The notes: a model not told the origin generated them from the sequence alone. 64,000 nt of DNA from Zingiber officinale (GCF_018446385.1 NC_055990.1:139078996-139142995), one strand, 5' to 3'; positions 11,009 to 21,822 are shown, counted from the stretch's first letter. Translations and numbers: made by a program.

Positions 11009-11562
11009 ATGGAGTCCCTCTCTTCTCCTTCCCGCGCTCTCCCATCTCATCATCCCTTCCTCGCCCCCTGCTTCACCCAGCCAAGAACAACTCCGCCGCT
11101 GCATTTTCCAATAAAATTTCCCAATTACAATCGCTACAAATTCCTCTTCCATGCTGCGTCTCCACTTCATCGACCTCCCAAGAACACTCTCAGTGCAGTA
11201 GCAGAAGCAGCACCAGCAGGCGGTGACTTGACAGGCCTCATTCAGAACGGGTAATTGGCGATATCGTTAATATGCAGTAGCGGCAATTAAGCATGGGTAT
11301 TATTTGCGTTAAATCTGTACATGAAACTTGCAGTGTGCTGCTGCTGTCGATCTATTGGTTCGCCAATTTCGTTATTCCTGGGCTGATGAGCAAGAATTTT
11401 GAGCCAGTCGCTTCAGAAACAGAGAAGGAAACAGAGGAGGAAACGGCTGAGGAAGAGGAGGAAGTCATTCAGGGAGGAGAGATGAAACAAGGCGCGAATC
11501 TACAAGCGAATGTGAAGGCAAAGAGGAGAAGAGGCAGGAAGAAAACTGCCAGTTCAAGATGA
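11009..11562 (+). CDS. Small predicted plastid membrane protein, two exons (11009-11250, 11334-11562)
   Basis: The frame from the ATG at 11009 reaches a clean GT donor at 11251; an 83-bp intron ends at CAG (11331-11333), and the next exon continues in frame to the TGA at 11560-11562, giving 156 residues. Residues 1-60 are rich in Ser, Pro, His and basic residues with no acidic ones after Glu2, as in a chloroplast transit peptide. Residues 82-99 (VLLLSIYWFANFVIPGLM) form one hydrophobic membrane-spanning segment starting right after the splice junction. A Glu-rich stretch follows (about 106-122) and the tail is strongly basic (KAKRRRGRKK). I do not recognise the family; a thylakoid or envelope protein is inference. 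An upstream in-frame ATG at 10961 would add 16 residues; the 11009 start gives the better targeting peptide. Confidence 0.65.
11251..11333 (+). other. 83-bp intron of the small plastid-type gene
   Basis: The donor GG/GTAATT and acceptor TTGCAG join phase-2 codons. Without removal, translation ends immediately at TAA (11252-11254), so splicing is needed for the membrane segment. Frame continuity and hydrophobicity across the junction support it. Confidence 0.65.
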
Positions 11563-12011
11563 GATTATGATAACTTAGTCATTTGCATCCCCATTGTTAT
11601 ATCGTCTTATTGACTGGAGAAGACATTTTGTTGCCTTTTTTCCCCAAGAAATTAAAGATATGCTTGTTCTTTAAGTTATTGCAAATCTAGTCAAAACTTG
11701 TGTCTTATTTTTCAAAGCTATTATTGCCTTAAAGATGTGTATAATTATTGTTCTTATCAAAAGTTGAAGATGCATTATCAGTTACGCAATGAAGTAGCTT
11801 AGTGCTGACTTTTACGAAAGGATTGTTCATCTCTTAAATTTGTCTATCTCAGTAGATAATGAGCTCATAGAATTTAGAGGGATATAGCAGAACATAACTT
11901 GAGCTCCCACAATCACGGCCCAATATTAAAGTTGACAATTGGTCAAAATTATTAATAAAAAAATTAATAAATTTAGATTCAGAAACATTCAAACACTTTA
12001 AGAAGTGGCAA
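11563..12011. other. Intergenic interval: 3' flank and promoter region of the PPR gene
   Basis: AT-rich; holds the 3' end of the small plastid-type gene and the upstream region of the PPR gene. No distinct motif could be assigned with confidence. Confidence 0.5.
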
Positions 12012-14303
12012 ATGATCAAACGCTCTGCTGCTTCCGCAGCCGCCGCTGCTGTCGCATCTGCTTCTTCCCTTCGTCCGCCGTTTTTCACCCAAATCCAACA
12101 TCACAATCAACAGTACGTCAACGATCTCATCAGCAGCCTCTGCAAGCAGTATCGCTTCCGCGACGCCCTCGGCGCCTTCTACTCTCTCCCTCCTCACCTC
12201 CACCTCTTCCCCTCGACCTACGCCACCCTCTTCCTCGCATGCTCGGACCTCCGCTCCCTCGCCGATGTCCGACGCCTCCATCGCCACCTCGTCGCCTCCC
12301 CCTGCCTCCCCGACACCATCCTCCACAATCACATCCTCAACGCCTACGGTAAATGCGGCGCTCCCGACGATGCCCGCCGCCTGTTCGACGAAATGCCGAA
12401 CAGGAATCGCGTCTCTTGGACCTCCATCATCTCTGGTTGCTCGCAGAACAGCCGCGACCTCGACGCCGTGGTGCTCTATCTCGGCATGCTCCGCTCGGGG
12501 TTGCACCCCGATCACTTCGCGCTGGGAAACGTCGTCAGAGCATGCTCCGGCCTGGCCGACGTCCAACTGGGAAGGCAGCTCCACTGCCACGCAGTGAAAT
12601 CGAACTGCGGTGGAGATAAGCTCGTACAGAATGCTCTTGTCACCATGTATGCGAGGTTGGATAGGATCGATGATGCAGCTTTAGTGTTTGAATCAATTAA
12701 AGAGAAAGATCCAGTTTCATGGGGGTCGATGATTGCTGCCTTTGCTCAGCAGGGTTATGAGATGGAAGCTCTGCATCTTTTCAGAGAGATGATCTGTTCA
12801 GGTATTCATTACCCCAATGAATTCCATTTTGGCAGTGCATTTAGTGCTTGCGGAAATATCAAAAATTTGCAGTATGGTGAGCAAATGCATGGCATTTGCT
12901 ACAAGTTTGGGTATGAAAGGAATGAATTTGCTGGATCTTCACTGAGTGAAATGTATGCTCAATGTGGATTGTTAGATCGCACAAAGAAGGTGTTTAATGA
13001 GATAAAAATGCCTGATCTAGTTTCATGGAATTCTATACTGAGTGCATGCTCTTCTCTAGGTCTATCTGATGAAGCATTTCAGTTGTTCTCCGAGATGAGA
13101 GATATTGGTGTAGAACCCGATGATATCACCATTCGATGTTTGCTTTGTGCTTGTACAGACTGTGATTCTTTACTGAAAGGAGAAATGATCCATTCTCATG
13201 CAGTGAAATTGGGTTGGGATGAAAATATTGCTGTTTTCAATTCTCTCCTTATGATGCACTCAAAGTGTTCAGGTTTGTCAACAGCAATCAAACTTTTTGA
13301 AGAGATGAAGGATCGAGATCGTGTTTCTTGGAATACAATTCTTTCTGCATGCTTGCAACACCAGCAATCAAAAGAAGTCTTCTCATTTATAAATCTCATG
13401 CAAAATTCAGAGTTCAAATTTGACCAGATTACGTTGAACGCTATACTCAATGCTTGCGCCGACTTGGCTTATTTAGATATGGGCAGTCAGGTTCATGCCT
13501 ATGCGCTGAAAGTTGGACTGGAATTTGACACAATGGTACGCAATGCTATAATTGATACCTATGCAAAATGTGGTAGCTTAGAAGATGCAAGAAAGTTATT
13601 TGATTTGGTAGGTGATAGAAATGATGTATTCTCTTGGAGTAGTTTGATTCTTGGGTATGCTCAATATGGGCATGCAAAAGAATCTCTTGAGTTGTTTTGG
13701 CATATGCAAAGTTTGGGTCTCAAACCAAATCACGTTACCTATGTCAGTGTCCTTACAGCTTGTAGTCATGTCGGTCTAATAGATCAAGGACTACGTTACT
13801 TTAATATGATGGAAATTGTACATGGAATTGAGCCTACAAAAGAACATTGTTCATGTGTCATCGATATGCTTGCTCGCGCTGGAAGATTAAATGATGCAGA
13901 AAAGTTCATCAATCAAATGCCTTTTAAACCAGATGTCATTATGTGGAAGACTATCCTAGCTGCTTGTAGGATACATGGTAATGCAGAAATTGGAAGAAAT
14001 GCTGCAGAAAGCATATTGAGGATTGATCCACAAAATTCTGGAGCTTATGCCTTATTATGCAGCATCTATTCTTCGTCTGGAAGTTGGGATGACGTTGCAA
14101 GGTTAAGGAAGGTGATGAAAAGCAACAGCGTTAAGAAATTGCCTGGTAAGAGTTGGATTAAGCTGAAGGGAGATGTACATTCTTTCATAGCAGAAGATAC
14201 TTCACACCAACAATCAGAAGGCATATATCAAATGTTAGAGCTGTTGGGATTAGAGATGGTTGATTACAACTTTGATCTTGGACAACTAAATCTGCATGAT
14301 TAG
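12012..14303 (+). CDS. PLS-class pentatricopeptide repeat protein, E-type, organellar
   Basis: An intact, intronless 763-residue protein. Tandem PPR motifs run from about residue 37 to 690, visible as recurring cores such as NHILNAYGKCGAPDDARRLF, NALVTMYARLDRIDDAALVF and NAIIDTYAKCGSLEDARKLF, each followed by VSW-type turns, the PLS pattern of land plants. The C-terminus has the E-domain signature (PGKSWIKLKGDVHSFIAEDTSH, spaced as in PCMP-E proteins) but no DYW domain. E-type PPR proteins bind organellar RNA and usually take part in C-to-U editing with a separate deaminase partner. Residues 1-30 are Ala/Ser/Arg-rich and lack acidic residues, consistent with mitochondrial or plastid import. 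Overall it resembles Arabidopsis At3g53360 from memory; orthology is unverified. GC content falls sharply along the gene, typical of commelinid monocots. Confidence 0.92.
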   Translation: MIKRSAASAAAAAVASASSLRPPFFTQIQHHNQQYVNDLISSLCKQYRFRDALGAFYSLPPHLHLFPSTYATLFLACSDLRSLADVRRLHRHLVASPCLPDTILHNHILNAYGKCGAPDDARRLFDEMPNRNRVSWTSIISGCSQNSRDLDAVVLYLGMLRSGLHPDHFALGNVVRACSGLADVQLGRQLHCHAVKSNCGGDKLVQNALVTMYARLDRIDDAALVFESIKEKDPVSWGSMIAAFAQQGYEMEALHLFREMICSGIHYPNEFHFGSAFSACGNIKNLQYGEQMHGICYKFGYERNEFAGSSLSEMYAQCGLLDRTKKVFNEIKMPDLVSWNSILSACSSLGLSDEAFQLFSEMRDIGVEPDDITIRCLLCACTDCDSLLKGEMIHSHAVKLGWDENIAVFNSLLMMHSKCSGLSTAIKLFEEMKDRDRVSWNTILSACLQHQQSKEVFSFINLMQNSEFKFDQITLNAILNACADLAYLDMGSQVHAYALKVGLEFDTMVRNAIIDTYAKCGSLEDARKLFDLVGDRNDVFSWSSLILGYAQYGHAKESLELFWHMQSLGLKPNHVTYVSVLTACSHVGLIDQGLRYFNMMEIVHGIEPTKEHCSCVIDMLARAGRLNDAEKFINQMPFKPDVIMWKTILAACRIHGNAEIGRNAAESILRIDPQNSGAYALLCSIYSSSGSWDDVARLRKVMKSNSVKKLPGKSWIKLKGDVHSFIAEDTSHQQSEGIYQMLELLGLEMVDYNFDLGQLNLHD

Positions 14304-15479
14304 ATTAAAGCACTCAACGAAGAAAACATTTTACCAATGATTTTCTGCGGGAAATTGCATTTAGACATGATGCACCGTATAACTCAAACCATACAACGTT
14401 TGCAGTAGCATCAGGCACTGCAGGTTATTGCACGATTTGTGTAATCATTCGGATAACCGGGATATCCTCAGAATGAATGCCATTGCAATTGCAGCTACAT
14501 TAACAGCGGTTTGCTGATTTGTCATCAAGTTCATAAAATGTGGCACCAGACAGTGGTAATATGTCAAACATCTATACTTTCTCTGACTTCTAGTAATTTG
14601 GTTGATACAAAACAAAATGCTACTATTAATATAGTTTTCTCATTTTGATTTTGTTGTAGGATTAGGACATCAATGAGATGAAAGATTTACTTTGTCCAAA
14701 TACTTCAATATTTCTCCACATAACTTTATGACTGGTAAGTTGCAAGGGTCTCAACAGCCAATCGGTTTGCATCTGATACAAATCGCATTACAACTTCCAT
14801 AGTAACAACCATAGAGATAAGTTTAGATTGGTCATTTGTTCAATTAAGTAGGGTTATAAATGTGTATCAAAGCAAATTTAATACTAGGATTGGTGAATGA
14901 TCAAACAGAAATGGACTCCCTATAAATGGCATGCTACTTTCAACCTTACATGTCACATACCACATGGCACAAACAAATGTCTACGTGGACTTTAAACTGA
15001 TTCATGCTAGGAATGTTCACTTTCTCCCAGTTTCAGCCTTTTCTTATTATACTAATTTATCATGCATTGTATCTTTGAAAAATGGAGTGTCTTTTCTTCA
15101 GTTTATTTTATTTACTGTGGGAATGGCAATGAGCATCCAATGCATTAACCAGAGAATTCTGTATTTCGATGAAATTGTGCAGGGATTCTGTATTTAGTGA
15201 TGAGTTCATGTTGAAGATCACTTTGGTGTTTGATGATGTTTTGTTCAGTCTGTAATTGAAGATGGAAAAATTGGAGAAACCAACGCTGAAGTTGGATTAC
15301 AATGGGTGGATTGCGATAAAGATAGCAATGAGGTCATCTCATTCCTTATTAGAAAGTAGTTGATGTACCCTCATTGTCCGCTGCAACGATAAAACACTAG
15401 AAGAGTAATAAGAGAATTAGGTTTCGAATTTGAAATGGGATGAATATTTGATAGGTCTTCTCTAGTGTGCATATGTTTT
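14304..15479. other. 3' flank of the PPR gene, no further gene seen
   Basis: Ordinary AT-rich sequence; one 88-codon frame at 14931-15197 has no recognisable motif and is probably chance. Confidence 0.6.
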
Positions 15480-15700
15480 TTTATTTTGGATAACTCAGGT
15501 ACCTAGCTTTTTGAACCGGTTAATTTTAGAGATGACCAATCTAATCCTATGAAAATTTTCTTCCGACTATCAGGTAAATCAAAAAGTCCGTCGGCCTACT
15601 GGAGGAATTTTCTATGATGCATCACAACTGAAATTCAATCCTTAATTATATGCTCAGAAGGCCTAACCGTTATCGCATAAGTTAATACATATCTTTTGGG
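15480..15700 (-). repeat. SINE-like repeat, inverted relative of the 6.1-6.3 kb copy
   Basis: Read on the minus strand, it carries 'attggtcatctctaaaatta' and 'accggttcaaaaagctaggt' in the same order as the repeat at 6228-6300. The pair supports a dispersed short repeat family. Confidence 0.35.
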
Positions 15701-16099
15701 GTGGAAGTAACAATCCCACAATAGCAATGGAACTTTTTCCGACCACAAGCACAAGTTTTAACACTTGTACAATGCTCGTTAAATTTTTTTTTTTTTTGTT
15801 TGGGGATCATAATGTCATTATCAGACAGTAAATACATTGAAAAGCATCATGATTAATTTATGTGTTTTTATTTTGTTATAATCCAATTGTAACATAAAAG
15901 ATTGTTGTATTTTTTTATTTATTCAAATCAGTTTACATGCCTTGGATTTAAAGATATACAAAGGAATTAAAAAAGAAAATAATTAATTATAATTAATTAA
16001 TTTTCTTAAAAGTTACATATTTGTACAACTTGAATATTCTCAAGATCATGTCATTATCTTGACCAATTGATTTTATTTTCAACACTTTTTAACACTCTC
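15701..16099. other. AT-rich flank, probable 3' non-coding end of the old copia element
   Basis: No gene. Lies just beyond the minus-strand pol C-terminus and would hold that element's 3' end, but no LTR edge is recognisable. Confidence 0.4.
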
Positions 16100-17426
16100 T
16101 ATCAAGTTGGTTTGAAGATATCTTCCATAGTCAGTTTGCCAATCAAATACTTGAATTATTTGGATGACACTCCTTTAGTGAGTATATCTACAATTTGTTC
16201 GGTAGTTGGAATGTAGGGCATACAAATTAGACATTTATCCCGTTTTTCCTTGATGAAGTGTTTATTAATCTCAACATGCTTCATTTTGTCATAAAGAATT
16301 GGATTGTGTGCAATGGATATTATTTTCACAGTAAACTTTCATAGGCAATGAATATAAGACTCCAAATTCTTTCAATAATCTCTTGATCCATATTGTCTCA
16401 TAAACACCAAGAGTAAGAGCTTGAAACTCAGAATCGACGCTAATAGCCGTCCATGATTTACCTCCTCCGTGTTGACCTTGGGATGGGTTGGCGGGGGCGC
16501 TGGGGGCGAGCGTATTCGACTTTTGACACAATGAAACTCAGAATCGACGCTACATTTAGCCACCACAGATTGCTTCTTGCTATGCCATGTAACCAAATTA
16601 CCCCTAACAAATGTACAATAGTCAGAAGTTTATCTTCTATCAGTGACACTTCCAGCCTAATCTGCATCACTGTAAGTTTCAACTTGAAGACATCCATGTT
16701 TTCTAAACAATAGACCTTTTTTTAGAGTTCTATTTAAATACCTTAAAATTCTATAAGATTCATCAAAGTGTGTTAGAAATGGAGAGTGCATAAACTGACT
16801 TACAGTGCTAACTGCAAAAGCTATATTAGAGCAAGTATGTGAAAGGTAGATAAGCCTCCCAATTAGCCGTTGGTACTGACTACAAACTTCTTTAGCTTTG
16901 GCTAGTTAAAACTTAATATTATACCCCATGGGTGTCTTAGAAGCCCTGCAACCTAGTAGACATGTTTCTTTGAGAAGGTCTAGAACATATTTCCTTTGTG
17001 TAACAAATATACACTCTTTGGATTGTGTAAACTCCATACCAAGAAAATATTTCAATACTCCTAGTTCCTTGATCTCGAATTCATTAGCAAGCACTTCTTT
17101 CAATCTTTTAAGTTCAACGTGATCAACTCTAGTTAAGATTATGTCATCCACGTAGACGATCATGATGGTAATCTTCCCTCCTTTAATCAGTCTGAAAAAC
17201 ACGCTGTGATCTGTTTCACTTTGGCAATACCCCTGACTTTTAACAACCTTCATAAATCGCTCAAACCAAGATCTTAACGATTGCTTAATTCCATAAAGAT
17301 ATTTCTTTAAGCAATATATTTTATTTTTGTCATATTTTTCCTTGAATCTCGGTGGCAACTCCATGAACACTTCCTTTTCTAAGTCTCCATTTAGGAAGGT
17401 ATTCTTCACATCTAATTGGTGTAAAG
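16100..17426 (-). pseudogene. Ty1/copia reverse transcriptase and RNase H, part 2 (split by element 1)
   Basis: The minus-strand frame at 16906-17409 is the copia RT (RVT_2): NTFLNGDLEKEV, the palm motif YVDDI near 17140-17155, and YFLGMEF. Downstream, in several frames, come the RNase H motif region (VTWHSKKQSVVAKCSVDSEF) and the terminal ADILTK-like segment (IVDILTKG). The frame is broken by stops and an 89-bp insertion. Its upstream part is found 11 kb away at 28583-29138, because element 1 inserted into the codons just before QLDVKNTFLNG. Reverse transcription of the element's RNA was its original role; it is dead now. Confidence 0.88.
16422..16552. mobile_element. 89-bp insertion flanked by a 21-bp direct repeat, likely truncated retroposon
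   Basis: A 21-bp phrase (TGAAACTCAGAATCGACGCT plus A) occurs at 16422-16442 and again at 16532-16552; the RNase H reading frame makes sense only with one copy. The 89 bp between (16443-16531) is far more GC-rich than its host and includes GTTGACCTTGGGATGGGTTG. A perfect duplication this long fits target-primed insertion of a truncated SINE or LINE; double-strand-break filler is the alternative. Confidence 0.55.
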
Positions 17427-18447
17427 TATTGGTGCGGGAAGCATCTGACGATCGAACCTATATTTTGATTATGTTAAAGGGTTCAAAGTTAAGGTGTTTG
17501 TTTTCTAACATGTTGAATGAGCTTGTAGGAAAAGCCCTAAGTGTATTTAGGCAAAAGTCCTAGCTGCGGTTAGGCAGGTGGAAAACCCTAGGGGGTGGTA
17601 ACCCTAGGTCATAGGGGGTGGTAATCCTATGCAGAAAGTCTTGACGGGTCGAGAGCTTCAGGCAAAAGTCTTAAGGGGGGGGGTAACCCTAGGTTGAAAG
17701 TCCTGGTGTCGCGAACCAGGTGAAAGGCTGGACCAGCCGAGAAGCGGAAGTCCAGCAGAAAGTCCGGAAGCTTCGAATGCTGAGCAAAAGTCCAGTCGAT
17801 CTGGAGGATCGCACTGGCAACAGGTAAATCTCCTGAGTGGAGTAGGTGAGGACGCGTTCCCCGTAGAGGGAACAGTAGGCGTCGGGTCGACCTAGGGTTT
17901 CCGGTTGGAAATCCGAAGTCAGACCCGGACAATCTGATGACTGTCAATTATATCTATCATATTGTTTCTGTACTAACTCTGTGTTGCAGGTATTTTGGGA
18001 CTATCACATTTTGCAGGTACCAAAAACACAAGTTAGGCTCGGATGAACAGTGTCTGAGGCGCCTCCATGGAGCTTGGAGGCATCTCGGGTGCGAGCCAGA
18101 AGGAGTCCGCGAAGAGAAGCTGAAGGCGCCTTAGATGGACTTGAAGGCACCTTGGAGCTGGGGTTCAATGCGTCTTGGACTGGCCTTTAAGGTGCGTTGA
18201 GGAGGATAAGCGCAGAAGGAGTCTGCGCTGATCTACGCGGCTGAATCTACTCGTTGGAGAAGCCTCGGACAGTCTTGGAGGCGCCTCCAGCACTGTTTAA
18301 AAGAGGGACTCGACCAGCAGCTTGAAGACACACCTTCCGAGCAATTCTTACGCCACAAGCTGCTAACGAGACGACCTCGAAGTGCTATAGCGACATCCCG
18401 ACGACCCGGAGCTTCAGTTTCAATCTAGTTGTTGTCGGTATAAAGTT
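17427..18447 (+). repeat. 5' LTR of element 1, 3'-truncated
   Basis: Matches the 3' LTR at 26947 onward up to '...ttgtcggtataaagtt'; there similarity stops. The end of the LTR and the expected PBS are missing, so a deletion joined the LTR directly to internal leader DNA (18448-18774, which holds no gene). The LTR is rich in GGCGCC-centred short palindromes around 18060-18290. Confidence 0.8.
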
Positions 18448-18774
18448 GGTACAACTACCGTTCGAGCATTTTTTTCGTCACTTTTTCGTTCTTATAGGGT
18501 AAAAATAAAACCTTACGCCTTTCGTTTTTTCCCTCCAAAATTATTTTCGAAAAATTCATTCTCATCTCTTCATCACTCATTAGTATTGATAAAATATCAC
18601 ATTTAGCAAAATTTGAAATAATATTTTTTTAAAATTTTTTTAATAATATTTTATTATTTTATTATTTTTTTTTGAAATTCGTGAATTCATATTTTTATCC
18701 TTCTCTCGCACTACTAATCCAGGATTAAGTCCTGGGACAAGTTTTTTTTTATTTATTTGTGTGCTAGATCTTAA

Positions 18775-19868
18775 ATGGCATTCCAAGAAGGATTTTGCAC
18801 CGTCCGTCCGTCACTCTTTTCTGGCGAGAACTTTGGATATTGGAAGAATCGGATGGAATACCACCTCAAGACGCAAGTCGAGATGTGGATCATTATCCAG
18901 ACCGGGCTCGAGCTTCCTTGTGACGGCACCGGAAAACTTATCTCATGCATCAACTGGGATTCTAGCACAATGAAAAAAGTTGAAACCGATGCCAAAGCGA
19001 CCTGCATGCTACAATGCGGCCTAACCAATGAAGAACTGAACCGCATCGGCCCCTTCGCAAGTGCAAAAGAGTTGTGGCAAAAACTGATTGAGCTACATGA
19101 AGATAACTCCAATACGAAAGTAAGTAAGCACAATTTAATAGATAAATCATTTAAACAGACTAATATTACTCTGGCCGAGGAAGGTGTTGTGTTGGTTGCA
19201 GGTACAATCAAAACTAAGGAAGCTAGAAAGAAGAAGGTGTTGCAGGCGACGTGGGATGAGTCCTCCTCCGAAGATTCTGATGAAGAGCTTGAACAAACAA
19301 GCTTCCTAGCTCTACCAATACTAGCAAATATTGTCGAAGCCGAGACCGAATCCGAGATCGAAAGCGAATCAGAAACCGAGTTTGAGCGAAGCCACGGATC
19401 CGCATCCGTTTCCGAAGGGCCGAACCCCACTGTAAGTTCTTTACTCGCCGAAACTCAAATAGATGAATTAAAGAATTTAGTTCCATACTTGCTAAAAAAG
19501 TTGGCTAAATCCAACGTTCGGGTCAAGTCGCTCCAAAAGGAGGTAATAGCCCTTAAGGAAGCGATTGACTCGAGTTCTTTAATTGAGCCAGTTCAAATTG
19601 GAAGTTCAACTCAAGTCCAACAACTTGAGAAAGAAAATTCCAATTTGAAAACTCAAATTAAAGAACTCAAGGACACATTGGAACGGTTTACCTTAGGTTC
19701 CAAGAATCTGGATCTAATTCTTAGAAAACAACGAGCCGTTTACAACAAATCCGGACTTGGATTTAAAACCAAAAGAAAATATAAATCATACCTATCTCTA
19801 GTAAATAGAAATAATAGAAACATAATTCAAGCATGGGTCCCCAAGTCAAACTTGGTTAATCAAGTTGG
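18775..19868 (+). pseudogene. Copia-like gag of element 1 (5' part), internally deleted and interrupted
   Basis: The frame opens MAFQEGFCTVRPSLFSGENF and continues with the UBN2-type gag fold (FGYWKNRMEYHL, CGLTNEELNRIG, ELWQKLIELHED). Compared with the sister gag at 34.4-36.0 kb it lacks a central block, including the CCHC zinc knuckle. It then resumes with a Ser/Glu-rich stretch (ESESETEFERSHGSASVSEG), a coiled coil (QVQQLEKENSNLKTQIKELK) and AWVPKSNLVNQVG. At 19868 it is cut by the MITE; the continuation (HYWVSKDHIHFLDRPY) lies at 23477-23575. Gag would form the particle and bind the element's RNA; this copy cannot be functional. Confidence 0.85.
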
Positions 19869-19912
19869 GTGTTCGGATCCTCTGTCCCGAACTTTCTCTG
19901 TCCCCATGTCCC

Positions 19913-20222
19913 TGTAATACCCCGGTTCTGAGATTCTGGTTAAGTATGACTTAAAAGGTTAGATGGTACTATCCATATCACCAAGGTGCACCTTCCTTTT
20001 CGGAAGCCCAAACTTAAGAACTCCAAAGTTAAGCGTGCTTGGCTTGGAGAAATCTTAGGATGGGTGACCTCCTGGGAAGTTTCCCAGGGTGTGTGCGAGT
20101 GAGGACAAAGCACGCTGAAAGGACCTCCGGTGGTCTGTGGAGCTAGTCATCAAACCGATAGGTAATTCTGGTGCCGTTCCTGGTTTGGTCCGGGTGGGGC
20201 CCGGCCGGGCCGGGGCGTTACA
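19913..20222 (+). repeat. 310-bp LTR of the chimeric element
   Basis: Begins TGTAATACCCCGGTTCTGAG and ends GGGGCGTTACA directly before the primer-binding site. Its first 92 bp recur at 20369-20460, where the copy breaks off at 'ccttttcgga' and switches to unrelated leader sequence. Confidence 0.8.
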
Positions 20223-20224
20223 GA

Positions 20225-20236
20225 TGGTATCAGAGC
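20225..20236 (+). other. Primer-binding site, initiator-Met tRNA type
   Basis: TGGTATCAGAGC, two bases after the LTR end, complements the 3' end of plant initiator methionine tRNA. A polypurine tract (AAGTGGGGGTGA, about 20357-20367) follows only about 120 bp later, just before the second LTR start. Confidence 0.85.
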
Positions 20237-20578
20237 AACCTTGCGACCGTGAGTGCGCCTGTGGTAGGAGCACCCAGGGCACCACCTAGCGAGGGAGATT
20301 CTGGGATTTGTTTGTGGTGTGATTTGTGATTACACAACGAGGACGTTGTGTCTTTAAGTGGGGGTGATTGTAATACCCCGGTTCTGAGATTCTGGTTAAG
20401 TATGACTTAAAAGGTTAGATGGTACTATCCATATCACCAAGGTGCACCTTCCTTTTCGGAATTTTGAGGTCAAATTGGGGACTGGACAGCGACGGAACAT
20501 CTTCTGACGGCAAATAGGTATGTTGTTATTTTATGTTGGTTATATTGGTATTGATATCTGTAATTTAATTTAACAGAT

Positions 20579-21708
20579 ATGAGACGATCTACTCGTATTG
20601 CTACGAGACGTGGTGTTGGACGACCACGTGCGAGGACCACGGGATCTCTGGATATGCCAGAGATGCCCACTGTTAGTGAGCCTGTCAGTCAGGGACAGAC
20701 TCAGGATGCAGCGGGAGCATCGAGCTCTCAAATCCCGATAGCTCCTGTAGAGATACCTACTTTGGCCACACCGACGGTATCCACGCCTACCCTGTTTACA
20801 GTACCATCAGGGGTACCATTGGTGTACCCGACAAATGCTCCAGCGCAGCCTACGGCGTATTCAGTACCCCCAGTGCCTACAGTAGCAGCAGCTGCTCCAC
20901 ATCCGGTACCTTTTCCTACCGTACCTCCAGTTGCCACCACTTTTATTCCCCAGGCAGTACCACCGACGGCTTATGCTCCGGTATATACAGCAGCACCGGG
21001 AGTTCTTCCTCCAGTCCAGTGTTTCCACCAGTCCCTGCAGCCGTCCCGACACAGATCACTGATATTGTCGCTGCACGAGCTAGGATTCCAGCACTGGCTG
21101 AGTCGATGAAGACTCGTTTCACTCTTTTCCGCGGGGATCTCGATCCGAGTATGGCTCTGTCATGGATAGAGACTATGGAGCAGACTTTCTTCTATATGGC
21201 TTGCTCCGAGAGGGAGAAAGCAGAGCTGGCTGCTTACCATTTACGGGATGAAGCTAATGCCTGGTGGGTTACTCAGCGTTCTATTATTGGTGAGCGCAAC
21301 GTCACATGGACCAGGTTCAGAGAGGCTTTTGAGAGCCGTTTCTTTCCACTGTCCTATCAGATGGCTCGCCGACAGGATTTTATGAGTCTGAGGCAGAATA
21401 ATCGCTCAGTGACCGAGTATAATACTGAATTCCTCCGGTTGGCTCAGTTTTGTCCAGAGTTAGTTGCGGAGGACAGAACTCGCATGATGCAGTTTATACA
21501 GGGATTGGATGGTTATCTGCATGTACAGCTTGCCGGATTAGGGATTACATCTTACTCTGATGCATTGAATCGAGCTTTGATGATAGAGTTAGCTCGGCAG
21601 ACAGCATATCCGGACAGGAAAAGGAAGCATACGGGTCAGACATCGGGGCAGGTCCAGCAGACTCAGGCGACAGGACAGCCTCAGAGTAGTCGCAGACAGT
21701 CAGGTTAG
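20579..21708 (+). pseudogene. Ty3/gypsy gag, copy A (frameshifted)
   Basis: The start MRRSTRIATRRG leads into a Pro/Val/Ala-rich N-terminal region. The retrotransposon gag domain follows in another frame from about 21019: RFTLFRGDLDPSMALSWIE, then NAWWVTQRSIIGERNVTW and EYNTEFLRLAQFCPELVAED, ending in a Lys/Gln-rich tail. The frame change near 21010 coincides with a small deletion relative to copy B. Translation ends SRRQSG then TAG, and the DNA runs straight into an LTR tip (TTCTGGGGGCGTGACA), so everything after gag, including the zinc knuckle and pol, has been deleted. Confidence 0.85.
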
Positions 21709-21735
21709 AGTTCTTCTGGGGGCGTGACAATTTAG

Positions 21736-21822
21736 TGGTATCAGAGCACAGTTTTACGATCTTTTGTTTCGTATTTTGGATTTTCGGGATTTATCTGATA
21801 CCAATTTATTTGGTATCAGAGC
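21736..21822 (+). other. Duplicated primer-binding sites before gag B
   Basis: TGGTATCAGAGC occurs at 21736-21747, right after an LTR tip, and again at 21811-21822. Between them lies TGATACCAA (from about 21797), a partial inverse of the same motif. The first is in normal PBS position; the second may be a repair or slippage duplication. Confidence 0.7.

Noticed and set aside
12265..12619. Extra frames over the 5' part of the PPR gene, both strands
   Set aside because: High GC removes stops in all frames; no domain content.
14931..15197. 88-residue frame downstream of the PPR gene
   Set aside because: No recognisable motif, no promoter context, composition of intergenic DNA.
17627..17947. 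106-residue minus frame conserved at 27125-27445
   Set aside because: Conservation follows from both lying in LTRs of element 1; no coding signature beyond that.
20728..20940. Gly/Thr/Val-rich minus frames opposite the tandem gags
   Set aside because: Antisense shadows of the Pro/Ala/Thr-rich gag N-terminal region.
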